Below, in pieces: positions 43,060 through 51,870 of a stretch of 52,612 nt of DNA (the stretch's first letter is position 1; every line of letters starts with the position of its first letter). The stretch is taken from contig JAGBBT010000073.1 in assembly GCA_017938365.1 (NCBI GenBank), positions 1 through 52,612 on the forward strand, read 5' to 3'. Under the pieces are notes generated by a model. The model was not told the origin of the DNA. It searched no databases and worked only from the letters and a program-made list of their open reading frames with translations. A program made the position numbers and the translations under genes. This DNA is from Treponema sp. GTDB taxonomy: Bacteria > Spirochaetota > Spirochaetia > Treponematales > Treponemataceae.

Positions 43060-43848
43060 ATGAAAGCTTTACTTATTGCAGATAATCAAATAGCTATAGA
43101 AAATATTTCTCAAGTATTAAATTCCGCAGGTTATGATGTAATTGTATATAAATGGCTCTTAAAAGCTCTTGATAATATTGAAGAAATTACACCACATTTA
43201 ATCATTGTAAGTGCAAAAGATTATCCTAGACATTGGAAGACTTTAGTTCAGTTTGCAAGTACTGAATTTGGTGGATATAAGCCTGAAGTAATATTGTATT
43301 CTGATGGGATTCTTACGGACGATGAATTAAGAAAGGCAGAAGCATTAAGTGTTAGGGGTATTTTTGAGTCTGTTGATGTAAACGGTTTAGAAAAATTAAG
43401 AGATATTCTCATAAAAGAAAAGGATATTTATTCTGGTAAATTTGTTGATGATGAAGGTCAAATTGTTCCTACTGTTTCAATTATTGTTCAAAATGATAAT
43501 TCACAAAGCAAAATAGAAGATGAAATTGAAGATAGTATTCAATCTCAATCAACTATATCGATTGAACAAACTGAAGATTCAGAAGAAGTAATAGGAAATA
43601 AAATTCAATACTGTACTTTTATATTTACAAATCCTATATCCGGAGAATTAGTATCAGGTTATGCAAAACATTTTGATGGAGAGACTTTTGAGTATATTCC
43701 AGATGTTCCGAACTTTATAAAAAATCTTGATTGTGGAATTCTTATAAAAGAGGCTTCCATAAAAATTAAACAGGAATATAGTTTTGTTCAGGCCATTGTA
43801 GAAGAAAATGATGGTAGATTAAAACTTCGCTTACAAAAAACAGCATGA
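43060..43848 (+). CDS. Degenerate receiver-like protein with unknown C-terminal domain
   Basis: Residues 1 to about 120 look like a response-regulator receiver (ALLIADNQIAIENISQVLNSAGY, then the PHLIIVSAKDYP strand), but the acceptor Asp position is Ser (Ser51 or close) and only one acidic residue remains at the N-terminal pocket. It probably cannot be phosphorylated in the usual way. An acidic Gln/Ser-rich linker (about 150-185) leads to a C-terminal beta-rich domain with NPISGELVSGYAKHFDGETFEY that recalls PilZ but lacks its RxxxR motif. The role is unknown. It starts two bases after the exported protein gene and ends in an ATGA overlap with the zinc-ribbon gene. Confidence 0.7.
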   Translation: MKALLIADNQIAIENISQVLNSAGYDVIVYKWLLKALDNIEEITPHLIIVSAKDYPRHWKTLVQFASTEFGGYKPEVILYSDGILTDDELRKAEALSVRGIFESVDVNGLEKLRDILIKEKDIYSGKFVDDEGQIVPTVSIIVQNDNSQSKIEDEIEDSIQSQSTISIEQTEDSEEVIGNKIQYCTFIFTNPISGELVSGYAKHFDGETFEYIPDVPNFIKNLDCGILIKEASIKIKQEYSFVQAIVEENDGRLKLRLQKTA

Positions 43849-44255
43849 GCAATTCTAATTTAAAAAGTGCAAAGTTTTTTTGCGAAAATTGTGGTGCTGA
43901 AGTTCCTCAAAATGCACGAGTTTGTAGACATTGTGGTAGATTTTTTTCATCGGTAAGATGTCCCCAATGCGGAACAACGGGAGGTCCAAATAAATTTACA
44001 AATGGATGCCCTACTTGTGGTTATGCTTTTAATTCTGAAAAATCAAAAGGGTCTAAACAAAAAAAACTTGCAAATGAAAAGAAAGCTAGTAGAAAATCTC
44101 GAAAAGATTTAAGAAATGCTATTGATTCAAGAAGTAGAGTTTTGGGATTTTCTAGAAATTATTCAGATGAGTCGTTACCTATTTGGGTTTATTTTATTAC
44201 TTTTTTAGGTGTTTTTTTTGTTTTATTTTTGATTTATAAATATATTTTTGGTTAG
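43845..44255 (+). CDS. Double zinc-ribbon protein with C-terminal membrane anchor
   Basis: The 136-residue protein has two zinc ribbons: CENCGAEVPQNARVCRHCG (about 13-31) and CPQCGTTGGPNKFTNGCPTCG (38-58 in outline). Each has two CxxC pairs. A very basic middle part (Lys/Arg-rich, 62-95) follows, and one membrane helix at about 112-134. It would lie in the inner membrane with its ribbons in the cytoplasm. Basic region and ribbons suggest nucleic-acid or protein binding, which is inference. The ATG overlaps the stop of the preceding gene (ATGA). Confidence 0.78.
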   Translation: MSNSNLKSAKFFCENCGAEVPQNARVCRHCGRFFSSVRCPQCGTTGGPNKFTNGCPTCGYAFNSEKSKGSKQKKLANEKKASRKSRKDLRNAIDSRSRVLGFSRNYSDESLPIWVYFITFLGVFFVLFLIYKYIFG

Positions 44256-44307
44256 AATGAATTAATTGACATAAGTTCTTCTTTTTTTGTATTATTAACC
44301 ATTATTT

Positions 44308-44391
44308 GTCCGGGTGGTGGAATTGGTAGACACGCTAGTTTCAGGTACTAGAACCTTCACGGGTGTAGGAGTTCAAGTCTCCTTCCGGGCA
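44308..44391 (+). tRNA. tRNA-Leu (anticodon CAG)
   Basis: An 84-base class II tRNA. The acceptor stem GTCCGGG/TCCGGGC includes two wobble pairs, the anticodon loop TTCAGGT gives CAG, a long variable arm (AACCTTCACGGGTGT) is present, and the T loop is standard. CCA is not encoded; position 73 is A. Confidence 0.94.
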
Positions 44392-44406
44392 TTTATATTT
44401 TTATAT

Positions 44407-44440
44407 AAAGCTTGTTCTAACTGTGAATAAGCTTTTTTTA
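44407..44440 (+). terminator. Terminator after tRNA-Leu
   Basis: The stem AAAGCTT/AAGCTTT with a 15-base loop is followed by T residues; it reaches the stop of the converging pseudouridine synthase gene. Confidence 0.75.
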
Positions 44441-45154
44441 TTTTAAAGAAAAAGTACACTTTTCCTTAGTTATTGGATGTATAAATTGTATTTTTGTTGC
44501 TTTAAAAGCTAATAATGCATCTTCTTTTTTTGTTAATGGGTTATACAAAAAATCACCTTTTACAGGTATGTTAAGCCATGCAAGGTGATTTCGAACTTGG
44601 TGCCTAAACCCTTCTGTTATTTTACAAATTGCTATATTATTTTCTTTTAATGTAATTTCTGTTTTATATAGTTTTGATGTCGCTTTTTTTAATGCACTTT
44701 TACCAGAACTTTTAGTAACTGGTCTTACTTGCGAATTATTTTTTCCATAATGTCGAAAGTATGACTCAATAACTACAGTTGAATTTTCTTTGATTTTTAT
44801 TTCTTGATTTGGAAATCCTTCTAAATAACTATTTATATCATTTATTTTTTCTATTTTTGCTGTATACCATTTTATGAAATTATTATTTTTTTGAGATTCT
44901 TGAATTGAATTATAGGATTCTTGAGTTGTGGCAATTAAAAGTAAACCAGATGTTTGAGTATCTAATCTATGCAAAAGTCCGTATTCAATTTCTTTTTTGC
45001 CTTTTACAGTTTTAATTTCAGGATATAAAGTTATGGCTTGAGTTAATGCTGAATCTTCTCCACTTTTTAATGGTGCAGATGGCAGACCTTGTGGTTTATT
45101 TATAATTAAAAACGGATTATTTCTAGATGGTTCTTGTAATATTTCTATGTTCAT
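44438..45154 (-). CDS. RluA-family pseudouridine synthase, short form
   Basis: The 238-residue enzyme converts uridine to pseudouridine in rRNA or tRNA. The catalytic motif is HRLDTQTSGLLL, with the Asp that attacks the base. NKPQGLPSAP near residue 20 and GFRHQVRNHLAWLNIPVKGD near the end complete the RluA fold. It lacks an S4 domain. The start overlaps the end of the larger paralogue next to it by four bases (ATGA), so both enzymes are made from one message. The modified site cannot be told from sequence. Confidence 0.88.
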   Translation of the reverse strand: MNIEILQEPSRNNPFLIINKPQGLPSAPLKSGEDSALTQAITLYPEIKTVKGKKEIEYGLLHRLDTQTSGLLLIATTQESYNSIQESQKNNNFIKWYTAKIEKINDINSYLEGFPNQEIKIKENSTVVIESYFRHYGKNNSQVRPVTKSSGKSALKKATSKLYKTEITLKENNIAICKITEGFRHQVRNHLAWLNIPVKGDFLYNPLTKKEDALLAFKATKIQFIHPITKEKCTFSLK

Positions 45155-46131
45155 ATTTTCTCAAATTTTTCATGTAATTTTTTTATTACTTTTTTAAATC
45201 TTAATGGAACAGGTGCTGTAAAAGTTTTAAAAATTTCATTTTTTGAAGTTTTTATTTTTAATTTATATGCATGAAGCATTAAAGATGAACCTTCAAAAAT
45301 TGTTCCTTTTGTAGATTTTGCATATATTGGATCTCCTAATATTGGACAACCAATATGTTTTAAGTGTACTCTAATTTGGTGTGTTCTACCTGTTAATATT
45401 TTTACAAAAAACAATGAATAAGGTCCGTATGTTGCAATACATTTATATTTTGTAATAGCAATTTTTCCTTTATCGCCTAGGGGAAATGCCTTAAACTTTT
45501 TTCTATTTTCTGGGTCTCTTGCAATATTTGTCTTTATTTCTCCGTTTTTTTCCTTAGGATGTCCAGTACATATACATATATATATCTTAGACAGTTTTTT
45601 ATGATCCCTAAACTGTTCTCCTAACCATTCCTCTGTATCTCGATTTTTTGCAGTTATGATAACTCCAGAAGTATCTTTGTCTAGCCTATGAACTATTCCA
45701 GGTCTTCTAGCCTTTAGCATCTCACTATTTGAATTTTTTTCTTTATGTGAAATAGCTTCTCTGTTCCAATGAAATAAAAGTGCATTTACAAGTGTGCCAC
45801 TCCAATTACCACTAGCAGGATGTGTAACCATTCCTTGTTTTTTATTTATTACTGTAACATTTTCATCTTCAAATATAATATCTAATGGAATATTCTCAGG
45901 TGTTATATTTTCAGGAACATTGTCTTCCCATTCAATATATATTTTATCGTTTGCAACGACTTTAGTTGCTAATTTTGCTTTTTTATCATTAATTAGAACT
46001 TTTGAAACTCCACTTTTAAGTTTTGAGCGATTCATACCGTTCGGTAAAGAGGAAATGTATTTATCTAATCTGTCTGAGCCAGAATAATCAGCAGGAATTT
46101 CTATATTAAAAAATGGCATCTTCCAATTCAC
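45151..46131 (-). CDS. RluD-like pseudouridine synthase with S4 domain
   Basis: This 326-residue protein has an N-terminal S4 RNA-binding domain (about 15-75, with RLDKYISSLP and SRSKL-like NRSKLKSGVSKVLIN) and an RluA/RluD catalytic domain with IVHRLDKDTSGVIITAKN. GRTHQIRVHLKHIGCPILGDPIY closes the active site. RluD modifies the helix 69 region of 23S rRNA, and this is the likely target. Its start overlaps the end of the small membrane protein gene by 26 bases. The paralogue downstream is in the same operon. Confidence 0.9.
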   Translation of the reverse strand: MNWKMPFFNIEIPADYSGSDRLDKYISSLPNGMNRSKLKSGVSKVLINDKKAKLATKVVANDKIYIEWEDNVPENITPENIPLDIIFEDENVTVINKKQGMVTHPASGNWSGTLVNALLFHWNREAISHKEKNSNSEMLKARRPGIVHRLDKDTSGVIITAKNRDTEEWLGEQFRDHKKLSKIYICICTGHPKEKNGEIKTNIARDPENRKKFKAFPLGDKGKIAITKYKCIATYGPYSLFFVKILTGRTHQIRVHLKHIGCPILGDPIYAKSTKGTIFEGSSLMLHAYKLKIKTSKNEIFKTFTAPVPLRFKKVIKKLHEKFEKI

Positions 46132-46609
46132 CTATTAAATAATCTTTTTCATCTGTTATATAGGTTTCTGACGATTCAGAAATATCTTGATCTAGAATTA
46201 TGTCATTTAGTGCAAAATCTTTAGAAGGAATGATTGTAATTGGTGTTTTTACTTTCTTTTGTTTATTTTTATGAATATTTCTTGTAATTATGTTTATTAA
46301 CAAATCTGTAAGTCCTAAACTAAGACTTGTTGCTGCTGCAATTCCTATAATTTTTTTTTGATCTTCAGGAGAAAACCTTGTAGTACTCTTATTTAACGGA
46401 TTATGAAATTCCCCTTGCACGACCATTGAATATCCCATTGTTACCCATAAAGTTACAAATGGCAGTGAACCAAAAGTTATAATCTCTGTGCGTCTTAAAT
46501 CTTTTGTCCATTGAGGAAAATCTATATCATCAAAACTATCATTATCTTCAGCTATTATATTAAGAGAACAAAAACTAATTAGTAAAAGTACTGATATGAG
46601 TTTTTTCAT
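46106..46609 (-). CDS. Small exported or membrane protein of unknown function
   Basis: The 167-residue product has a signal peptide (MKKLISVLLLISFCSL, cleavage near IIAED) and then FPQWTKDLRRTEIITFGSLPF. Two hydrophobic segments follow at about 46-66 and 87-108, and a Lys-rich and an acidic C-terminus. I recognise no family, but the WTKDLRRTEIITFGSLPF block reminds me of treponemal proteins of unknown role. It begins at the base where the YggS gene stops, and its end overlaps the RluD-like gene by 26 bases, so translation is coupled through this gene. Confidence 0.68.
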   Translation of the reverse strand: MKKLISVLLLISFCSLNIIAEDNDSFDDIDFPQWTKDLRRTEIITFGSLPFVTLWVTMGYSMVVQGEFHNPLNKSTTRFSPEDQKKIIGIAAATSLSLGLTDLLINIITRNIHKNKQKKVKTPITIIPSKDFALNDIILDQDISESSETYITDEKDYLIGELEDAIF

Positions 46610-47319
46610 TAATTGTAAATCCTTTCTCCAAAAATTGCTGTTCCAATTCTTACCATTGTGGAACCTTCTTCTATTGCAATTTCAAAATCTCCTGACATAC
46701 CCATTGATAATTCTGTTAAACTTAAGTTTTTAAACTTTTGTTTCGCTAAGGATGCAACATCTTTTAATACTTTAAAAGCATATCTAATTTTTTCTTTATC
46801 AGAGGTAAAAGGCGCCATTGTCATAAAACCTTTTGGTTTTATATGTGGAAAAACACCTCTATTGCATAATTCTAATGCTTCAAACAATGATTCTTTATCC
46901 TTAAAACCAGATTTAGAATCTTCACCAGTATGATACTCGAATAATATATCGATGGTTTTATTTATTTTTGAACATTGCTTTTCAATTTCTTCCATGAGAG
47001 GAATTCTATCAACTGATTCTATACAATTTGAAATTTTTACAGCATCTTTGACCTTATTTCGTTGTAATGTTCCAATTATATGTAAATCAGGATTGTATCC
47101 TAATTTCTTTATTTCAGAAAATTTTTCGACAGCCTCTTGAACTCTATTTTCACCAAATGTATTTTGACCTTCTTGTATAACTTTAATTATTTCTTCTACA
47201 GAATGAAATTTACTAACTGCAACAAGTTTTACACTTGCAGGTGTTCGTTCTGATTTTTCCTCTGCGTTTTTTATAAGTTCTAAAACATGATTTAGATTTT
47301 TTTGTATGGAATTACTCAT
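46609..47319 (-). CDS. YggS-family PLP homeostasis protein
   Basis: The 236-residue protein belongs to the PLP-binding barrel family (YggS/PROSC) that keeps pyridoxal phosphate balanced and has no known catalytic reaction. The PLP lysine lies in LVAVSKFHSVEEI. FGENRVQEAVEK, HIIGTLQRNKVKDAV and, at the end, LSMGMSGDFEIAIEEGSTMVRIGTAIFG form the phosphate-binding site. Length is typical. It overlaps rsmA by four bases at its start. Confidence 0.93.
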   Translation of the reverse strand: MSNSIQKNLNHVLELIKNAEEKSERTPASVKLVAVSKFHSVEEIIKVIQEGQNTFGENRVQEAVEKFSEIKKLGYNPDLHIIGTLQRNKVKDAVKISNCIESVDRIPLMEEIEKQCSKINKTIDILFEYHTGEDSKSGFKDKESLFEALELCNRGVFPHIKPKGFMTMAPFTSDKEKIRYAFKVLKDVASLAKQKFKNLSLTELSMGMSGDFEIAIEEGSTMVRIGTAIFGERIYN

Positions 47320-48188
47320 TTATCGCTAATTATAACAGAATTTATTACATCAGACAATGAAAGTAATTTTTCTATAGAAAGATTTTCTGCTCGTTCATTT
47401 GTAGAAATAGCACATTTATTTAAAGCTTCATCAGCTTGTGAACCTGAAATAAGTGTTTGTAAATTATTTCTAATAGTTTTTCTGCGTTGTGCAAATACAG
47501 TTCTAATTAATTTCATAAACAAATCTGGATTTTCACAATTTGGAAAGCTATCCTTTTTAGTAAATAAAACTGCTCTCGATGCAACATTAGGTTTTGGCCA
47601 AAAATTTCCTCCGGCTAAATCCATTATTGGTTTGACATCGTATGCCCATTGGCATAAAACAGAAAATGATGAATAATCATCAGAACCAGGAGTCGCGGAC
47701 ATTCTTTGCCCTACTTCTTTTTGTATTGTAAAAACTGCTTTGTTAAAACGTATTCCTTTATTAATAGTATCAGCAATTATTGTAGCAGCAGCGTTATAAG
47801 GCAGATTTCCAAAAAATCTATCAGGAACCGTTGCTGTTTTTAAATAGTTCCACCATGTTTTAAGAACATCACCTTCAACTAAATTAAAATGTCCTGTTTT
47901 TTTGTATTCTTCAAAGAATTGAGGAAGTAGCCTTGCAAATCCATGATCAATTTCAAATACAGTTAAATTTACACCACGTTTCAATAATTCATCTGTCATA
48001 GAACCTAAACCTGGCCCTACTTCCCATACAGTTGTGTTTTCTTTTACATCAAGGGAATCAATTAATTTTTTTCTTGCATCTTCATTTACTAAAAAGTTTT
48101 GTCCAAATTTTTTTTGCATAGACATATTATTTTGTTCCATGAAGTTTTTTAATTCTGTAGGTGAATTATAGTCTGGATGTTTTAACAT
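47316..48188 (-). CDS. rsmA: 16S rRNA dimethyladenosine transferase
   Basis: This 290-residue enzyme dimethylates two adjacent adenines in the 3' hairpin of 16S rRNA using S-adenosylmethionine. KKFGQNFLVN begins the fold, VWEVGPGLGSMTDELL is motif I for SAM, and FFGNLPYNAAATII is motif IV, the NLPY active site. The C-terminal helical part has FAQRRKTIRNNL. A GAGGA ribosome site precedes the ATG, which lies one base after comEC. Loss of this gene is known to give kasugamycin resistance in other bacteria; here it looks intact. Confidence 0.95.
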   Translation of the reverse strand: MLKHPDYNSPTELKNFMEQNNMSMQKKFGQNFLVNEDARKKLIDSLDVKENTTVWEVGPGLGSMTDELLKRGVNLTVFEIDHGFARLLPQFFEEYKKTGHFNLVEGDVLKTWWNYLKTATVPDRFFGNLPYNAAATIIADTINKGIRFNKAVFTIQKEVGQRMSATPGSDDYSSFSVLCQWAYDVKPIMDLAGGNFWPKPNVASRAVLFTKKDSFPNCENPDLFMKLIRTVFAQRRKTIRNNLQTLISGSQADEALNKCAISTNERAENLSIEKLLSLSDVINSVIISDK

Positions 48189-48189
48189 T

Positions 48190-49470
48190 TTAATTCCTCA
48201 GTGTTATTAATGGAAATGATGAAAAATAAACAATAAAATTACTTATAATGTTGTAAATTACATCTATAATATCATTAAATGCAGGAGATAGAAAAGGTAT
48301 TATCATGCAAATAATTATTCCTATTAATCCTGTATATAAAAAAATAGTTAATAATGGTGATACAATTAAACTTGATATAACGCCTATAGGAGCAACTTCT
48401 CCAAACAAATTGATTAATATTGGAAATGTACATATTTGAGCTCCAAAAGAATCGCAAAAATTAGCAACAATTTTTAATGCAAATATCTTTGATAATTTTT
48501 CCTTGAAAAAAGAACCAACTGTTATAATTCCAAACAAAGCACCGTAGGATAACATAAATGCTGGTGTCTGAATATGAGTTGGTTGGATTGCTGAATGAAT
48601 TAAAAAACATAATGACAAGCTTGATATATCATTTATTTTTTTTATATGTAATGCAGTTAGTATGTATATTATTATTGAAAAAATAAAAGCTCTTAATAAT
48701 GAGGGGGTAAATCCTGCAAACCAAACAAATAGCAATATTAAAAGCATTTTTATATTATAAGCCTTTTTCTTTGAAGAAAATCTTTTTGCAACAAAGAACC
48801 CTAAACTTCCGAACAAAGACAAATGCATACCTGAAAGTGCAAGAATGTGTGATAAACCTGCTCTTTTAAAAGAAAGGTTTAATGATGTATCCGTATATTC
48901 TTTAGAACCTGATAATAAAGCAAGTAATAATCCTCCAGCATTTCCCCAGGAATTTAATAGTCTTTTAAAATTTAATCTACATAATGCCCTAAAATAAAAA
49001 ATCCTTCCTTTTAATGATTTTTCATAAAATGAATCTAATATATCAGTAACTAAAAATAGATCTTCATTTAAACTTTTTACTACAAATTTAATATTTAATC
49101 CTGATTCAATTAATAAATTTCTTTTTGATTTTGAATTAAGTTTATTAGGATAAAGAGATTCTACAAAATCACTTTTTAATAACAATTTTATTATCCCTTT
49201 TCCCTGAGAGTAAATATTTTCTTTAGATTTTACGGCTGTAACATTTAAATCAATAAAGTAATAATTTTCATTTGTAAGAGATTTTACAGGTGCAGAAACA
49301 ACAATTCCTTCTAATTCTTTAATCTCCGATATTGGAATTAAAGATACAAAAGAATTTTTATTGTTAGAATTTATTACACCTGTATAAAACAGAAAACATA
49401 AAATAATCGAAGATAAAAATAAAGGGTTTAATAGTAAATAATTTATTAATTCTCTTATTTTTTTTACCAT
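48190..49470 (-). CDS. ComEC/Rec2-family membrane protein, competence core only
   Basis: The 426-residue protein has a short N-terminal membrane pair, an OB-like soluble part (about 50-150) and the polytopic Competence domain. That domain contains LLLALLSGSKEYTD and FKRAGLSHILALSGMHLSLFGSLGFF (in outline, residues 190-225), the family signature. The C-terminal metallo-beta-lactamase domain of full ComEC (some 700-800 residues) is missing. ComEC forms the channel for single-stranded DNA uptake, but whether this short form works in uptake is unknown. It overlaps the HEAT-repeat gene by seven bases and ends one base before rsmA. Confidence 0.85.
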   Translation of the reverse strand: MVKKIRELINYLLLNPLFLSSIILCFLFYTGVINSNNKNSFVSLIPISEIKELEGIVVSAPVKSLTNENYYFIDLNVTAVKSKENIYSQGKGIIKLLLKSDFVESLYPNKLNSKSKRNLLIESGLNIKFVVKSLNEDLFLVTDILDSFYEKSLKGRIFYFRALCRLNFKRLLNSWGNAGGLLLALLSGSKEYTDTSLNLSFKRAGLSHILALSGMHLSLFGSLGFFVAKRFSSKKKAYNIKMLLILLFVWFAGFTPSLLRAFIFSIIIYILTALHIKKINDISSLSLCFLIHSAIQPTHIQTPAFMLSYGALFGIITVGSFFKEKLSKIFALKIVANFCDSFGAQICTFPILINLFGEVAPIGVISSLIVSPLLTIFLYTGLIGIIICMIIPFLSPAFNDIIDVIYNIISNFIVYFSSFPLITLRN

Positions 49471-50618
49471 TTAAGCTTTGCAAGGGCTTCTCTTGCATTA
49501 CTTTTAACATCCTCTGGATAATTAAGATATGTTACATATAATAGATTGTCAAAAGCAGACTTGTCGCCCAATATCCCTAACGAGTTTATAGTGGCAAGAA
49601 CAACGCTCTTGGCAGGTATTTTATTGTTTTCAACAGCAATATTCATCTCTGCAAGATAATTAGATAGAGCTTTTGCTGAATCTGTAGAAGCAAGGTTTGT
49701 AATACAATTTATAACTTGCACAAATTGTGTTTCAGACATCAACTTATCCTTATATTCTTGTTTTGCTATAGAAAAATATCTTACAGCAAGTTTTGAAGCC
49801 TTTGTCCAATTGCTATCAGAAATAACTTGTAGTACTTTTATTTGTAACGCAACAGAATCAATAGAATTTTCAATATTATCTTCCTTATTATTTATAGTTG
49901 CTGAAAGTACGTTTTCGGCGATTTCTGCTTTAAAATTTTTAGATATTTCATTAGATTCAGATATTAAAATAAAATAATTATGAATTTCAGTTATATTTGA
50001 TTCTGAAATAATTTTTACAACTTGTGGAAGATTTTTTGCTGATACAGAAATTAAAGCTTTATCCAATGTCGGCTTTAATTCTGGGACCTCATTTTTCCAT
50101 TTTTTGTAAATAATTGTAAATGTTTCAGTATTACCAATTTTTGAAACAACTTCCATAGCCCTTTTTTCAACAGCTAAATCTTTATTTGTATCATTTGAAA
50201 TCAGATAATTATTTATAAAAGGAACAATTTTCTGATTTGTTTCTGTGTTAGAAAATTCATCAAACTTATTTAATACAGCAATCTTCACATTCTCATCAGT
50301 AAATATTGTAAAAATATTACATAAATGTGTTAATATATCTTCAGATTGCTTTGATAAAGTTAAATTTTTAGGAAGTTTTAGTATTGATGCAATTGCTAAA
50401 GCTGACAAATCTCTGTCTTGGCCTAGTAATGGTCTATATTCTGTAACAAAAGAAATCCCAGCAAACGCTAACTCAAGTGATTCATTTTCAGACGCTTCCT
50501 TTACGGCTTCTATTTTATCTACTATGTTACCTCTTATAAAAGACTTTTTAACATCAGAAATTGAAAATATTAATTGAGAACAAAAAATTGTAAAAAAAAT
50601 AAATAAAACCTTTTTCAT
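49464..50618 (-). CDS. Exported HEAT-like repeat protein
   Basis: The 384-residue product carries a signal peptide (MKKVLFIFFTIFCSQLIFS) and then regularly spaced helix pairs with the pattern of HEAT or armadillo repeats, for example RAMEVVSKIGNTETFTIIYKKWK and ATINSLGILGDKSAFDNLLYVTYLNYPEDV. The last repeat ends at DVKSNAREALAKLKW. Such repeats bind proteins, so this is likely a periplasmic scaffold. It sits between the PilZ gene and the ComEC gene in the - strand operon, with a clear AGAGG ribosome site. I do not know a named orthologue. Confidence 0.75.
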   Translation of the reverse strand: MKKVLFIFFTIFCSQLIFSISDVKKSFIRGNIVDKIEAVKEASENESLELAFAGISFVTEYRPLLGQDRDLSALAIASILKLPKNLTLSKQSEDILTHLCNIFTIFTDENVKIAVLNKFDEFSNTETNQKIVPFINNYLISNDTNKDLAVEKRAMEVVSKIGNTETFTIIYKKWKNEVPELKPTLDKALISVSAKNLPQVVKIISESNITEIHNYFILISESNEISKNFKAEIAENVLSATINNKEDNIENSIDSVALQIKVLQVISDSNWTKASKLAVRYFSIAKQEYKDKLMSETQFVQVINCITNLASTDSAKALSNYLAEMNIAVENNKIPAKSVVLATINSLGILGDKSAFDNLLYVTYLNYPEDVKSNAREALAKLKW

Positions 50619-50632
50619 TTCTAAAACCTCTA

Positions 50633-51802
50633 TTATTCTACATCAAGTTCTGCTAATTCATCTAAAGATATTTGTTGTGCTTGAATTTCGTCTGTTATTT
50701 CTTGTATGGGTTTAACTAATTCTGTTTCTACATTATTCTCCGAAGATTCCTGTGGAGCAGTTTCATCTTCTGCTCTATCTTCTTCTGTTGCACTTAATGC
50801 ATCAAAAACATCTTTTTGTTCTGGAGGAAGAACATTATAAACAAAACTAAGAATATCATTTTTCATTTCTTTTTCTAAATGAAGACATTCAAAGTGCAAA
50901 CGAGATTGATTAATTGTTTTGTTGTATTCTACAGCTCTAACAATTCCATACATGAGAATTAATTTTTCACCAATTTTAAACTGAAGTTTTATTTGTGAAT
51001 TATTAATACCTTGTCCACCAACACGAATCATTGCACCATCTTCAGAAATATCTTCAAGGATTACCCTATATCCAGGTTCAGCCTCAACCAAATTAAAATC
51101 TATGATTTCTGATTTTATGAAATATAATGATGCAGGCAAGTTACATTGACATCTTACAGATTTTCTCTTTTGGGCTCTTAGTAATTTATTTGTTTGTGCT
51201 AAATATATTACAGAAGTTCCATTAAAAATTCCGGAATTTGTTACTCTTGTATCAAAAACATAAGATGCATCCCCTTTTCTCCAAAGATAAACACTTATGT
51301 TTTTACCAACCCAATCATCACCCGTTAATTTTATTATGTTTTTCTGAATCGGAATTTTTATTACAATTTCATATCCATTATTTAATATTTCAGAAAAAAA
51401 CAGTCCGTGCCCAGGAAGAATGATTCTAAGTCTTTGTCCCTTATCTAAATATTTTGTTGAATCCAAACCTTTTTTATTTTCGTGATCAATATTTAATCTA
51501 GTTCTAAAATCATATAATTTTGTCAAAAAATCTTGAACTTTTTTTGTATTAGAACTTCCTTTTGACTTGGTTTCTTTTATATAACTACTTATTGCATTAT
51601 TTAATGTTGGAACAGAAATAAATAACGCTGCAGGTTCTTCTAAATTGCATTTTTTTGCTAATTTCCAAAGTGTGTTTATTTCAGAAAAATGAAATCCATA
51701 ATCATGTCCTGTTAAGAAAAATTTTATGAGGTCCTTAAATAAAACTAAAATTCTAATAACAACAATGAAAATAATTATTGTTATTAATATTACCTTAAAC
51801 AT
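50633..51802 (-). CDS. Membrane-anchored PilZ-domain protein (cyclic-di-GMP receptor)
   Basis: The 389-residue protein has an N-terminal membrane helix (about 3-22) and a helical part up to 110. A YcgR-like beta-rich domain (about 120-205) follows, then a PilZ domain with both c-di-GMP motifs, RKSVR (213-217) and DISEDG (251-256). The C-terminal 60 residues are acidic and look disordered. In spirochaetes PilZ proteins link cyclic-di-GMP to motility, and the domain order here recalls flagellar PilZ proteins. It heads the - strand operon, with AAGGAAA upstream of its ATG, and is divergent from the CPBP gene. The binding residues look complete. Confidence 0.88.
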   Translation of the reverse strand: MFKVILITIIIFIVVIRILVLFKDLIKFFLTGHDYGFHFSEINTLWKLAKKCNLEEPAALFISVPTLNNAISSYIKETKSKGSSNTKKVQDFLTKLYDFRTRLNIDHENKKGLDSTKYLDKGQRLRIILPGHGLFFSEILNNGYEIVIKIPIQKNIIKLTGDDWVGKNISVYLWRKGDASYVFDTRVTNSGIFNGTSVIYLAQTNKLLRAQKRKSVRCQCNLPASLYFIKSEIIDFNLVEAEPGYRVILEDISEDGAMIRVGGQGINNSQIKLQFKIGEKLILMYGIVRAVEYNKTINQSRLHFECLHLEKEMKNDILSFVYNVLPPEQKDVFDALSATEEDRAEDETAPQESSENNVETELVKPIQEITDEIQAQQISLDELAELDVE

Positions 51803-51870
51803 TTTTCAATAACTTTCCTTCTGAAGCAGTCTTTTATAACTTTTTTTTATTTGCTATTATTATATAATAT

